Assembly: GCA_016291725.1 (NCBI GenBank)
Contig: JAEEYJ010000057.1
Coordinates: 1 to 21,320, forward strand
Length of the DNA stretch: 21,320 bases
DNA from: Solobacterium sp.
GTDB lineage: Bacteria; Bacillota_I; Bacilli_A; Erysipelotrichales; Erysipelotrichaceae
Reading direction: 5' to 3'
Within the stretch, counting starts at the first letter, position 1. Each line of letters opens with the position of its first letter. The notes below the pieces were generated by a model that did no database searches, had not been told where the DNA came from, and worked only from the letters and a program-made list of their open reading frames with translations. The position numbers and the translations under genes are program-made. Below, piece after piece: positions 1 through 7,413 of the stretch.

Positions 1-1
1 A

Positions 2-1432
2 ACCGGACGGATCACCGTACATATCATGGGTGAGATGCAGATGGAAGTACTGCAGAAGCAGATCATGGACAGGTGCGGTGTCCACGTGGAATTCGGAGCA
101 GGTGAAATCCTCTACCGGGAAACCATTGCGGACACGGTCAAGGGTGCTGGTCACTTCGAACCGCTGCGGCACTACGCTGAAGTCCATGTCAGGCTGACGC
201 CCCTTCCCCCCGGATCCGGCATTGAAGTGAACTCTGTCTGTCCTACGGACCGGCTGAACTCTTCGTGGCAGAAGTCCATTATCACTGCGCTGAAAGGCAA
301 GCACCACCGCGGTGTACTGACCGGCAGTCCTCTGACCGACGTACGGATCACCCTGACGGACGGGAAAGGATCGCTGCATCATACCGAAGGCGGTGATTTC
401 CGCCAGGCAGCCACAAGAGCCGTACGCCAGGCATTGATGAAGGCAGAGAATGTTCTGCTGGAGCCCTGGTTCCGCTTTACGTTCACCCTGCCGAAGGAAA
501 GCCTGAGCCGGGCGCTCTATGACCTGGAGCAGCGCGGCTGCAGTGTAAAGGTCAAGGATGCGGATGAAACCGTCGTGCTGGAAGGCAGCGGTCCTGCCGC
601 ACAGCTGACGAACTACCAGCAGGAAGCCGTTGCCTGGACCAAGGGCAAGGGCCGTTTCACCGCCGTACCGGACGCCTACATGCCTGCCCATAACAGTGAA
701 CGGATCATCGCTGCGAAAGCCTATGATCCGGAAAAGGACCTGCGCAACCCGACGGGATCGGTATTCTGTGCGCACGGTGCAGGCTACTACGTCCCGTGGG
801 ATGAAGCAGACGCTCTGATGCATATCCAGGAAAGAAAGGAAACCACCTTCTCCTCCGTCTACCGCAGCGCTGGATACCGGGTATCGGAAGAAGACCTGAA
901 GCACCTTACAGAAGGAGAATCCGGAAGGAACCGCAATGAAAAAAAGCACCTGAAGCCAAGGGAGAAGAAGGAAGAAGAGAAGCCGAAGAAAGTGATCGCT
1001 TCGAAGATCCTGCCGGAATGCCTGATCGTGGACGGGTACAACATGATCTACGACTGGGATGATCTGAAGGAAGAAGCGAAGCACAATATCTCCGGAGCCC
1101 GTGAACACCTGATCGATATTCTGGCCAACTATCAGGCATATACCAAAGTGAAGATGATCATTGTCTTCGACGGCTATCATGTACAAGGCAATACCGGTAC
1201 CAGGACGGAATATCCCGGACTGACCGTTGTATATACCAGGGTGGATCAGACCGCCGACAGCTACATCGAGAAGATCACCAGTGACCTGAAGGGCCAGTAC
1301 CGCTTCACTGCCGCAACCAGCGACGGACTGATCCAGAACAGTGTTATGGCGCACGGCGGGCTGCGGATGAGTGCCCGGGAACTGCGCACAAGGATCGAGA
1401 TGGCAGGCAAAGAAATAGCGGATTTGCTGTAA
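2..1432 (+). CDS. TetM/EF-G-like translation GTPase with C-terminal NYN (YacP-like) domain, 3' part
   Basis: The gene runs in from the left edge; its reading frame is open from base 2, so the GTPase domain lies outside the window. The visible part starts at the end of EF-G domain III (VMGEMQMEVL-like stretch), continues through domain IV (about nt 170-460, with the RGVLTGSPLTDV element) and domain V (about nt 470-680), then a stretch DLRNPTGSVFCAHGAG typical of the Tet(M)/Tet(W)-like ribosome protection family. A Lys/Glu-rich linker (about nt 900-1000) leads into a NYN/YacP-like domain (about nt 1010-1430) with the acidic motifs LIVDGYNMIYDW, IVFDGYHV and ATSDGLIQ, whose Asp residues fit the metal-binding PIN/NYN site. 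Known family: Tet(M)-like factors remove drugs or act on stalled ribosomes, and YacP/Rae1-type NYN proteins cut RNA at the ribosome. Inferred role: a ribosome-associated GTPase that delivers an RNase. It may be labelled as tetracycline resistance automatically; that is doubtful. Confidence 0.85.
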   Translation, partial: TGRITVHIMGEMQMEVLQKQIMDRCGVHVEFGAGEILYRETIADTVKGAGHFEPLRHYAEVHVRLTPLPPGSGIEVNSVCPTDRLNSSWQKSIITALKGKHHRGVLTGSPLTDVRITLTDGKGSLHHTEGGDFRQAATRAVRQALMKAENVLLEPWFRFTFTLPKESLSRALYDLEQRGCSVKVKDADETVVLEGSGPAAQLTNYQQEAVAWTKGKGRFTAVPDAYMPAHNSERIIAAKAYDPEKDLRNPTGSVFCAHGAGYYVPWDEADALMHIQERKETTFSSVYRSAGYRVSEEDLKHLTEGESGRNRNEKKHLKPREKKEEEKPKKVIASKILPECLIVDGYNMIYDWDDLKEEAKHNISGAREHLIDILANYQAYTKVKMIIVFDGYHVQGNTGTRTEYPGLTVVYTRVDQTADSYIEKITSDLKGQYRFTAATSDGLIQNSVMAHGGLRMSARELRTRIEMAGKEIADLL

Positions 1433-1442
1433 TCCGCTTTTT
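1418..1442 (+). terminator. Rho-independent terminator overlapping the stop codon of the GTPase-NYN gene
   Basis: A perfect 7-bp stem GCGGATT/AATCCGC (1418-1424 with 1431-1437) encloses a 6-nt loop and is followed by five T (1438-1442). The TAA stop (1430-1432) lies in the loop and right arm, so the last codons of the gene encode half of the terminator. Confidence 0.75.
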
Positions 1443-1455
1443 GTAAGTGCTTACA
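1442..1455. promoter_or_regulatory. cre-like site (CcpA operator candidate)
   Basis: TGTAAGTGCTTACA has 6-bp inverted arms around a TG centre. It matches the catabolite-responsive element consensus (WTGNNANCGNWNNCW) at every fixed position except the central CG, which is TG here. It starts at the end of the T-run of the preceding terminator and lies about 120 nt upstream of oppA, so it most plausibly links peptide uptake to carbon status. It is about 85 nt upstream of the best -10, a place more usual for activation than for roadblock. Binding is inferred. Confidence 0.5.
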
Positions 1456-1516
1456 TGAAAATTGTTACACAAATGATCGATTTTTCTTTCTGTGTTTTCA
1501 ATTCATTTTCACAAAC

Positions 1517-1545
1517 CTATCACAATCTGTGATTTTCATGATAAT
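1517..1545 (+). promoter_or_regulatory. Weak candidate promoter for the opp operon
   Basis: The -10 candidate is GATAAT (1540-1545) in an AT-rich stretch, and the -35 candidate is CTATCA (1517-1522) with a 17-nt spacer. The -35 matches TTGACA at only three positions, so an activator-dependent promoter or another position is possible. The start codon follows 28 nt after the -10. Confidence 0.3.
1519..1533. promoter_or_regulatory. 15-bp palindrome, operator candidate for oppA
   Basis: ATCACA-ATC-TGTGAT is a perfect inverted repeat with 6-bp arms and 3-nt spacer. It lies between the cre-like site and the oppA start, just before the candidate -10 GATAAT (1540-1545), so a bound protein would cover the spacer or -35 area. 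I cannot assign a regulator family from the half-site. Confidence 0.4.
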
Positions 1546-1573
1546 ATTTCAACTATCTTTCAAGGAGGGAAAT

Positions 1574-3205
1574 ATGAAACTGAAGAGAACTGTGAGTGTC
1601 CTGCTTGCAGGCCTGCTCATCGTCGGATGTGGATCCGGCGATGGTGGAGAATCCGGGGATGCCGGAGACTCGGTTGTTGTCACGATTGAATCCGATCTGA
1701 ACACCATGGACCACCATGTCGCTACAGACGGAACATCATTCATTATGCAGTCCATGTGCATCGGCGGACTGGCTGCGCTCGACAAAGAAGGCCAGCCGAT
1801 CTATGATCTGGCGGAAAACTGGGAAGTCAGCGAAGACGGTACCGTCTATACGTTCTATATCAGAGACGGTGTCAACTGGTCGAACGGCACACCGCTGACC
1901 GCGCATGACTTCGTTTACGGCTGGAGACGGCTGAACGATCCGGAACTCGCTTCCGAATATGCATTCATTCTGGAGACCATCGGTGTCAAGAACGCGGCTG
2001 CCGCCCATAAGGGAGAAGTACCGCTGGAAGACATGGGCGTTGAAGCAGTGGACGATAAGACATTCGTTGTTACACTGGACCAGCCCTGCGGATTCCTGCT
2101 GCCGCTGATGTCCTTCCCGTCCTTCTTCCCGCTGAACCAGGAATTCTTCGAGGCCCATGAAGCAACCTATGCCCAGAGCATCGATGATCTGCTCTACTGC
2201 GGTCCCTACACATTCACAAAGTGGGAAGAGAACACGGAATATACATTCACTAAGAACCCGGAATACTGGGATGCGGCAAACTGCACGGATGACATGGACG
2301 AGGTTGTATTCCGCTTCGTTTCCGAGTCACAGTCCGCTGCGCTGGCCTACCAGCAGGGCGATATCGACGCTGTAAAGCTGTCCGGCGACCTGGTCGATCA
2401 GTACAAGGATGATCCTGGCTTCACACAGAGGCTGGAAGGCTTTGCCTGGAGAGTATCCATCAACCATCAGCAGGAGTCCGGTATCTTCGATAACCTGAAC
2501 TTCCGCAAGGCGCTGACACTGTCCATCGACCGTGATGTCATCGCGAACGATGTACTGAAGGACGGTTCCGTCGCAGCAGTCGGCTTCATTCCGATGGAGT
2601 TCGCGTTCGGACCGGACGGCACAGATTACCGTGAAACAGCCGGCGATCTGCTGACATTCGATGTCGAGGCTGCTCAGGCTGCACTCGAAGAGGCCAAGAA
2701 GGAACTCGGCGTTGACAACTTCTCTGTCACTCTGCTCTATGAGACAGATTCCGAAGCACCCGGCAAGGTCGCAATCAACCTGCAGTCCATGTGGAAGGAG
2801 AATCTCGGCATCGAGGTTACTCTGCTCCCGAAGACAAAGAAGGAAAGACTGCAGCTGATGAACAATCTGGACTATGATCTCGGTCTGACACGCTGGGGCC
2901 CTGACTACGCTGACCCGCAGACCTATCTGGATCTCTACAAGTCCGATATTTCCGGATACAACGGCGCTTACTTCAATGACGAATTCAACGCATTGATGAA
3001 CAAGGCAGAAACAGGAGAAGACTCCACGGATCTGGAAAAGCGCTGGGCAGATATGGTTGAAGCAGAAAGAATGCTGCTGGATGACGTCGCTATGATTCCT
3101 GTCTTCCAGATGGGATCCGCAATGCTCATCAATCCGAACATCACAGGCATTGAATTCCACAGTGCCGGTGTAGATTCCTACCGTCATATCAAGAGAGAAA
3201 ACTGA
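1574..3205 (+). CDS. oppA: Oligopeptide ABC transporter, substrate-binding lipoprotein
   Basis: The 543-residue product is an SBP_bac_5 family peptide-binding lipoprotein that captures peptides outside the cell and delivers them to OppBC. The N terminus MKLKRTVSVLL is basic then hydrophobic and ends in a lipobox (IVGC) with Cys19 as the lipidation site, followed by a Gly/Ser/Asp-rich tether. Family signatures include the segment around YTFYIRDGVNWSNGTPLTAHDFVYGWRR-like residues (about 90-118) and FRKALTLSIDRD (about 315-327). The ATG at 1574 is chosen because AAGGAGGG stands 5 nt before it and the signal peptide begins there; an upstream in-frame start at 1529 has no such support. First gene of the opp operon. 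A dipeptide or a nickel ligand is possible, but length and partners favour oligopeptides. Confidence 0.93.
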   Translation: MKLKRTVSVLLAGLLIVGCGSGDGGESGDAGDSVVVTIESDLNTMDHHVATDGTSFIMQSMCIGGLAALDKEGQPIYDLAENWEVSEDGTVYTFYIRDGVNWSNGTPLTAHDFVYGWRRLNDPELASEYAFILETIGVKNAAAAHKGEVPLEDMGVEAVDDKTFVVTLDQPCGFLLPLMSFPSFFPLNQEFFEAHEATYAQSIDDLLYCGPYTFTKWEENTEYTFTKNPEYWDAANCTDDMDEVVFRFVSESQSAALAYQQGDIDAVKLSGDLVDQYKDDPGFTQRLEGFAWRVSINHQQESGIFDNLNFRKALTLSIDRDVIANDVLKDGSVAAVGFIPMEFAFGPDGTDYRETAGDLLTFDVEAAQAALEEAKKELGVDNFSVTLLYETDSEAPGKVAINLQSMWKENLGIEVTLLPKTKKERLQLMNNLDYDLGLTRWGPDYADPQTYLDLYKSDISGYNGAYFNDEFNALMNKAETGEDSTDLEKRWADMVEAERMLLDDVAMIPVFQMGSAMLINPNITGIEFHSAGVDSYRHIKREN

Positions 3206-3236
3206 TCACGAATCTCTCTGTACTAAAGAGAACAGT

Positions 3237-3266
3237 GCAATAGAGCGGTGCGTTCCGCTCTATTGC
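3237..3266 (+). terminator. Intra-operon hairpin between oppA and oppB (attenuator or mRNA-stabiliser)
   Basis: GCAATAGAGCGG (3237-3248) pairs perfectly over 12 bp with CCGCTCTATTGC (3255-3266) around a 6-nt loop. Only GTTGTT follows, not a clean T-run, so termination should be partial at best. Its place directly after the binding-protein gene fits the common pattern in which a hairpin raises the level of the binding protein over the membrane parts, by protecting the upstream mRNA or by attenuation. Confidence 0.6.
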
Positions 3267-3295
3267 GTTGTTATGAAATACAGAAAGGAAAGAAT

Positions 3296-4231
3296 ATGTC
3301 CAAATATGTACTGAAGAGAGTGCTGATCAGTATTCTGACGCTTCTGGCCATATTGTTCGTACTGTTCCTGATGCTGGATTATATGCCGGGCTCCCCTTTC
3401 AACGATGAAAAGCTGACAGCGGCGCAGAAAGCCCTGCTGTACGCCAAGTACGGACTGGATCAGCCCTTCTTCATCCGCTTCGGTAAGTATGTCGGGGCTG
3501 TACTCCGCGGTGATCTTGGTTTCTCCTACGTTCTGAACAAGAACAAGGCTGTTGCCGATATGATCAAGGGACCGCTGGTTGTTTCCCTGAAGGTCGGTGC
3601 CATGGGTATGCTGCTGGGAACAGCGCTCGGTCTGCTGCTGGGCATTGCTGCAGCGCTGAAGCACAACACCTGGGTGGATACACTGTGTTCTGTTGTATCC
3701 ATTCTCGGTGTATCCGTGCCGTCCTATGTATTCGCCCTTCTGCTGGCCTATTTCGTTGGATTCAAGCTTGGGTGGATTCCCATCCTGTACAGTTCAAAGA
3801 ACGTACTGAGAAGCTTTATCGGTCCGATGCTGGCTCTGGCGATGAGCCCGATGGCCAGTGTATCGCGGTTCACCCGTTCCGAGATGATCGATGTACTCGG
3901 TTCCGACTACATCCAGCTGGTGGAATCCAAGGGGGTACGCCAGAACAATGTTATCCTGAAGCATGCACTGAGAAATACGCTGATCCCGATCATTACCATC
4001 ATGGGACCGATCCTGGTCAATCTGCTGACCGGTTCCATGGTTGTTGAAAAGGTATTCGGTGTACCGGGCATCGGTACGATGATGGTAACCGCCATCCAGT
4101 CCAATGACTACAACGTAACGATTGCCTGTGCGTTTGTCTATTCAGCGATGTACATTGTCATGATGCTGATCATTGACATCCTGTACGGCATCATTGATCC
4201 GCGCATCCGTGTCGCAAAGGAGGGCAGCTGA
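3296..4231 (+). CDS. oppB: Oligopeptide ABC transporter permease OppB
   Basis: A 311-residue polytopic membrane protein of the BPD_transp_1 family, starting MSKYVLKRVLISILTLL with the first membrane segment at about residues 9-29 and the typical PGSPF motif soon after. The periplasmic loop contains the KYGLDQPFFIRFGKYV stretch common to OppB/DppB. The EAA-like loop that docks on the ATPases is near residues 195-225 (IQLVESKGVRQNNVILKHALRN). With OppC it forms the membrane channel. The ATG at 3296 has AAAGGAAAG before it; a GTG at 3248 in the same frame lies inside the hairpin and is rejected. Confidence 0.93.
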   Translation: MSKYVLKRVLISILTLLAILFVLFLMLDYMPGSPFNDEKLTAAQKALLYAKYGLDQPFFIRFGKYVGAVLRGDLGFSYVLNKNKAVADMIKGPLVVSLKVGAMGMLLGTALGLLLGIAAALKHNTWVDTLCSVVSILGVSVPSYVFALLLAYFVGFKLGWIPILYSSKNVLRSFIGPMLALAMSPMASVSRFTRSEMIDVLGSDYIQLVESKGVRQNNVILKHALRNTLIPIITIMGPILVNLLTGSMVVEKVFGVPGIGTMMVTAIQSNDYNVTIACAFVYSAMYIVMMLIIDILYGIIDPRIRVAKEGS

Positions 4232-4232
4232 T

Positions 4233-5279
4233 ATGAGTGAAAATGCAGTCAAGCAGATGCCCGTCATTGAAAACGAGTACGAAGAAAGCGAATACGAAGA
4301 GGAAGACTTTGTATTCGTTCAGGAAAACGTCCGTCTGAAGGACAAGGTATACCAGCAGACTTCCTTCTTCCGCGATGTCTGGAACAACTTCTCCAAGAAC
4401 AAGGGCTCCGTTGTCGGTCTGATCATCATTTCCATCATCATTCTGATGGCGATTGTCGGTCCGATGATCTCCGGCTACCGCTATGATGAGATCATTCTGT
4501 CCCATCAGAGCCTGCCGCCCAGAATACCCGGAATCGAGAAGCTGGGCATCTTCAAAGGCTGGGAGAGAGACGTCAACGTATATGCCCGCAAGGGTCTCCT
4601 GGATGTCTATCACTGGTTCGGAACCGATACCAACGGCCGTGACCTGTTCACCCGTGTCTGGGAAGGTACCCGGATTTCCCTGTCAATCGCTTTCATTGCA
4701 GTAGCGATCGATATCGTCATCGGTATGTCCTACGGTCTGATCTCCGGCTACTTCGGAGGCAAGGTCGATATGGTCATGCAGCGCTTTGTGGAAATCCTGA
4801 ACGGTATCCCTACTTTGATTCTGGTTACTCTGATCGGTCTGGTACTGCCGCCGGGGCTCAAGACGATTATCTTCGCCCTGATGATCACCGGCTGGATCGG
4901 TATGTCCAGAATCTCCCGGGCGGAAGTACTGAAGCTCAAGGAACAGGAGTATGTTCTGGCTTCCAGAACGCTCGGTCTGAAGAGCTTCGGCATCATCTTC
5001 AAGGAAATCATGCCGAATATCTTCGGCCAGCTCATTACCATGGCGATGTTCTCCGTGCCCAGCGCCATCTTCATGGAGGCCTATCTGTCCTTCCTCGGTC
5101 TGGGCATTCCCGCACCGGCCGCTTCGCTCGGTACACTGATCTCCGACGGCTACAAATCATTGACCGTCCATCCCTATATCATCATGAGCGCGATTACGGT
5201 TCTGGCATTGCTGATGCTAAGCTTCAACCTGTTCGCCGATGGTCTGCGCGATGCGTTTGACCCGAACCAGAAACACTGA
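4233..5279 (+). CDS. oppC: Oligopeptide ABC transporter permease OppC
   Basis: A 348-residue second permease of the opp system, starting 1 nt after the oppB stop with AAAGGAGGG (4216-4224) as ribosome binding site. It has an unusually acidic cytoplasmic N-terminal tail of about 50 residues (two Glu-Tyr-Glu-Glu runs), then OppC_N with a membrane segment at about residues 65-87 and the family motif HWFGTDTNGRDLFTRVWEGTR near residues 125-145. The EAA loop (SRISRAEVLKLKEQEYV, then ASRTLG) lies near residues 228-250 and contacts the ATPases. The acidic tail resembles AmiD-type permeases of streptococci in style. Pairs with OppB. Confidence 0.92.
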   Translation: MSENAVKQMPVIENEYEESEYEEEDFVFVQENVRLKDKVYQQTSFFRDVWNNFSKNKGSVVGLIIISIIILMAIVGPMISGYRYDEIILSHQSLPPRIPGIEKLGIFKGWERDVNVYARKGLLDVYHWFGTDTNGRDLFTRVWEGTRISLSIAFIAVAIDIVIGMSYGLISGYFGGKVDMVMQRFVEILNGIPTLILVTLIGLVLPPGLKTIIFALMITGWIGMSRISRAEVLKLKEQEYVLASRTLGLKSFGIIFKEIMPNIFGQLITMAMFSVPSAIFMEAYLSFLGLGIPAPAASLGTLISDGYKSLTVHPYIIMSAITVLALLMLSFNLFADGLRDAFDPNQKH

Positions 5280-5289
5280 GGTGCCTGAC

Positions 5290-6414
5290 ATGACAACGAA
5301 ACCCGGAAAAAGACCGAAAAGCGACCGTGTCCTGATGGTCAGGGACCTGAACATCTCCTTCCAGACAGCGAACGGAAAAGTCAATGCCATCCGCGGTGTA
5401 CGTATGGACCTGTACCGTGGAGAAACCATAGCGATTGTGGGTGAATCCGGCTCCGGAAAATCCGTGACGGTCAAGACACTGCTGGGCATTCTCGCGCCCA
5501 ACGGTACCATTGAAAGAGGCCGGATCGACTACACCTTCACCAATGACAACGGTGAACGGGAGACGGTGGACCTGACCAAGCTGTCGCAGAAGGAAATCCG
5601 CTACCGCTTCAACGGAAAGCACATTGCAATGGTCTTCCAGGATCCGATGACTTCCCTGGATCCGACCATGACGATCGGCAAGCAGATTACGGAAGGCATG
5701 ATCCTCCACGAACATCTGAGCAAGGAAGAAGCCGAAGCACGGGCCATTGACCTGCTGAAGGAAGTCGGCATTGAAGAGCCTGAAAAGCGCTTCAAGCAGT
5801 ATCCCCACCAGCTGTCGGGCGGCATGCGGCAGAGAGTCGTCATAGCGATCGCGCTCGCCTGCAATCCGGACATTCTGATCTGCGATGAGCCGACGACAGC
5901 GCTGGACGTAACCATCCAGGCAAAGATTCTGGAGCTCATCAAGAAGATCCAGAAAGAAAAGAACATCTCTGTCATCTACATCACCCATGATCTCGGCGTC
6001 GTTGCCAAGGTCGCGGACTATGTGGATGTCATGTATGCCGGAAGAATCATCGAGAAAGGCAATATCAACGAGGTCTTCTATGATCCGAAGCATCCCTATA
6101 CCTGGGGACTGCTGGCATCCATGCCGGATACCGATACGGATTCCACACGGTTGTTCGCCATTCCCGGAACACCGCCGGATCTGATGGAAGAGATCGTCGG
6201 AGATGCCTTCGCACCGCGCAATCCCTATGCACTGGCCATTGACTACAAGGCAGAACCGCCGATGTTCAATGTCGGGGGACATCACCGTGTCGCATCCTGG
6301 CTCTATGACCCCAGGGCTCCGAAGGTAGAGCTTCCGGAACAGCTGAAGGATCGTCTGGCAAAGATGAACGCTGAGCGGGAGCGCATCCAGAAGCAGGAGG
6401 ACGCAGCTGTATGA
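5290..6414 (+). CDS. oppD: Oligopeptide ABC transporter ATPase OppD (AmiE-like)
   Basis: A 374-residue cytoplasmic ATPase that powers peptide import with OppF. Walker A GESGSGKSV is at residues 51-59, the Q-loop is in MVFQDPMTSLDP, the signature is LSGGMRQR, Walker B is ILICDEP, and the H-loop is THD. The C-terminal oligopeptide/dipeptide extension ends in a region (GDAFAPRNPYALAIDY) where many OppD/DppD proteins carry Cys ligands for an iron-sulphur cluster; these Cys are absent, as in the streptococcal AmiE type. The ATG at 5290 is preceded by GAGGTG at a 5-nt distance; a GTG at 5281 is less likely because it would overlap that site. Confidence 0.92.
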   Translation: MTTKPGKRPKSDRVLMVRDLNISFQTANGKVNAIRGVRMDLYRGETIAIVGESGSGKSVTVKTLLGILAPNGTIERGRIDYTFTNDNGERETVDLTKLSQKEIRYRFNGKHIAMVFQDPMTSLDPTMTIGKQITEGMILHEHLSKEEAEARAIDLLKEVGIEEPEKRFKQYPHQLSGGMRQRVVIAIALACNPDILICDEPTTALDVTIQAKILELIKKIQKEKNISVIYITHDLGVVAKVADYVDVMYAGRIIEKGNINEVFYDPKHPYTWGLLASMPDTDTDSTRLFAIPGTPPDLMEEIVGDAFAPRNPYALAIDYKAEPPMFNVGGHHRVASWLYDPRAPKVELPEQLKDRLAKMNAERERIQKQEDAAV

Positions 6415-7370
6415 CGGAAATCAATTATCAGACAGAGCCCCTTCTCCATGTTGAAGGACTGAAGCAGCATTTCCGGATCAACCGGAACTTTACAACCAAA
6501 GCCGTAGACGGCATCAGCTTCGATATCTGGGAAGGTGAAACCTACGGTCTGGTCGGTGAATCCGGCTCCGGCAAGTCCACGACCGGAAGAGCCTTGATCC
6601 GTCTGTACGATCCGACCGCCGGAAAGATCATCTTCTGCGGTCATGATATCAGTGGAAGACTGTCCGCCGAGGATGAGAAGTTCCTGCGCCAGAACATGCA
6701 GATGATCTTCCAGGATCCCATGGCATGCCTGAATCCCCGGAAGAAGGTCGGCGATATCATTGCCCAGGGACTGGAGATCCATCATCTGTACTCTTCAGAA
6801 GAAGAGAAGATGCAGAAGGTCTACAGCATTCTGGACAAGGTCGGTCTGTCCAAGGAGCACGCGACCCGGTATCCTTCCCAGTTCTCCGGCGGACAGCGCC
6901 AGAGGATCGGCATTGCAAGAGCACTGGTCATGAACCCGAAGCTTGTCATTGCGGATGAAGCCATCTCGGCGCTGGATGTTTCCATCCAGGCGCAGGTCGT
7001 CAACCTCATGCGCGATCTTCAGGAAGAGCTTGGAACCACCTATCTGTTCATCGCCCATGACCTGTCGATGGTCAAGTACATCTCCGACAGGATCGGTGTC
7101 ATGCACCTGGGATACATTGTTGAAACCGGTACTACGGATGAAATCTTCATGAATCCGATCCATCCGTATACCCGTTCCCTCCTGTCCGCGATTCCGCATC
7201 CCAATCCGGTTGTAGAGAAGAACAGGATCGCACTGACATACGATAAGAATGAAGCCGGAGTAGACTACTCTGCCGGCATACTGCACAGGCTGACGGATAC
7301 GCATTCTGTCCTGGCAACAGATGAGGAATTCATCAAGTGGCAGGCAGAGGCCGACACCTTCAATCTATAA
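6411..7370 (+). CDS. oppF: Oligopeptide ABC transporter ATPase OppF
   Basis: A 319-residue second ATPase of the transporter. Walker A GESGSGKST is at residues 49-57, the Q-loop is in MIFQDPMACLNP, the signature is FSGGQRQR, Walker B is LVIADEA, and the switch His is in AHD. Walker B reads ADEA rather than the usual CDEP, a change common in the OppF/AmiF group; the catalytic Glu is kept. The start codon overlaps the oppD stop (ATGA), so translation is coupled. Last gene of the operon, ending just before a strong terminator. Confidence 0.93.
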   Translation: MTEINYQTEPLLHVEGLKQHFRINRNFTTKAVDGISFDIWEGETYGLVGESGSGKSTTGRALIRLYDPTAGKIIFCGHDISGRLSAEDEKFLRQNMQMIFQDPMACLNPRKKVGDIIAQGLEIHHLYSSEEEKMQKVYSILDKVGLSKEHATRYPSQFSGGQRQRIGIARALVMNPKLVIADEAISALDVSIQAQVVNLMRDLQEELGTTYLFIAHDLSMVKYISDRIGVMHLGYIVETGTTDEIFMNPIHPYTRSLLSAIPHPNPVVEKNRIALTYDKNEAGVDYSAGILHRLTDTHSVLATDEEFIKWQAEADTFNL

Positions 7371-7377
7371 AGAAAAG

Positions 7378-7413
7378 CGGAGGTACAGTTCACTGTACCT
7401 CCGTTCTTTTTTT
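7378..7413. terminator. Bidirectional terminator between oppF and glmS
   Basis: A perfect 11-bp stem CGGAGGTACAG/CTGTACCTCCG (7378-7388 with 7393-7403) with loop TTCA is followed on + strand by TTCTTTTTTT. On - strand the same hairpin follows the glmS stop and is followed by GCTTTTCTTT. It therefore can end both convergent transcripts. Confidence 0.85.

Noticed and set aside
2..1432. Tetracycline resistance determinant
   Set aside because: Although the EF-G-like part resembles Tet(M)-type proteins, the fused NYN domain and absence of any mobile element argue for a chromosomal ribosome factor.
1531..1545. Possible CodY box before oppA
   Set aside because: The best alignment with AATTTTCWGAAAATT has five mismatches, too many to claim.
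2327..3187. 286-codon open frame on - strand opposite oppA
   Set aside because: It lies wholly inside a clear oppA gene, has no ribosome binding site, and its translation shows no recognisable family. The same holds for other long frames opposite oppD (5224-6285), pgm (13820-14491), manA (14530-15213), manC (15164-16552), fcl (16534-17526) and gmd (17436-18545).
3248..3295. GTG start for oppB 48 nt upstream of the ATG
   Set aside because: It would sit within the perfect hairpin and has no ribosome binding site; the ATG at 3296 has both a ribosome binding site and the usual N terminus.
6190..6260. Loss of iron-sulphur Cys residues in the OppD C-terminal region
   Set aside because: The AmiE-like subfamily of Gram-positive bacteria is known to lack these Cys, so this is a family trait and not damage.
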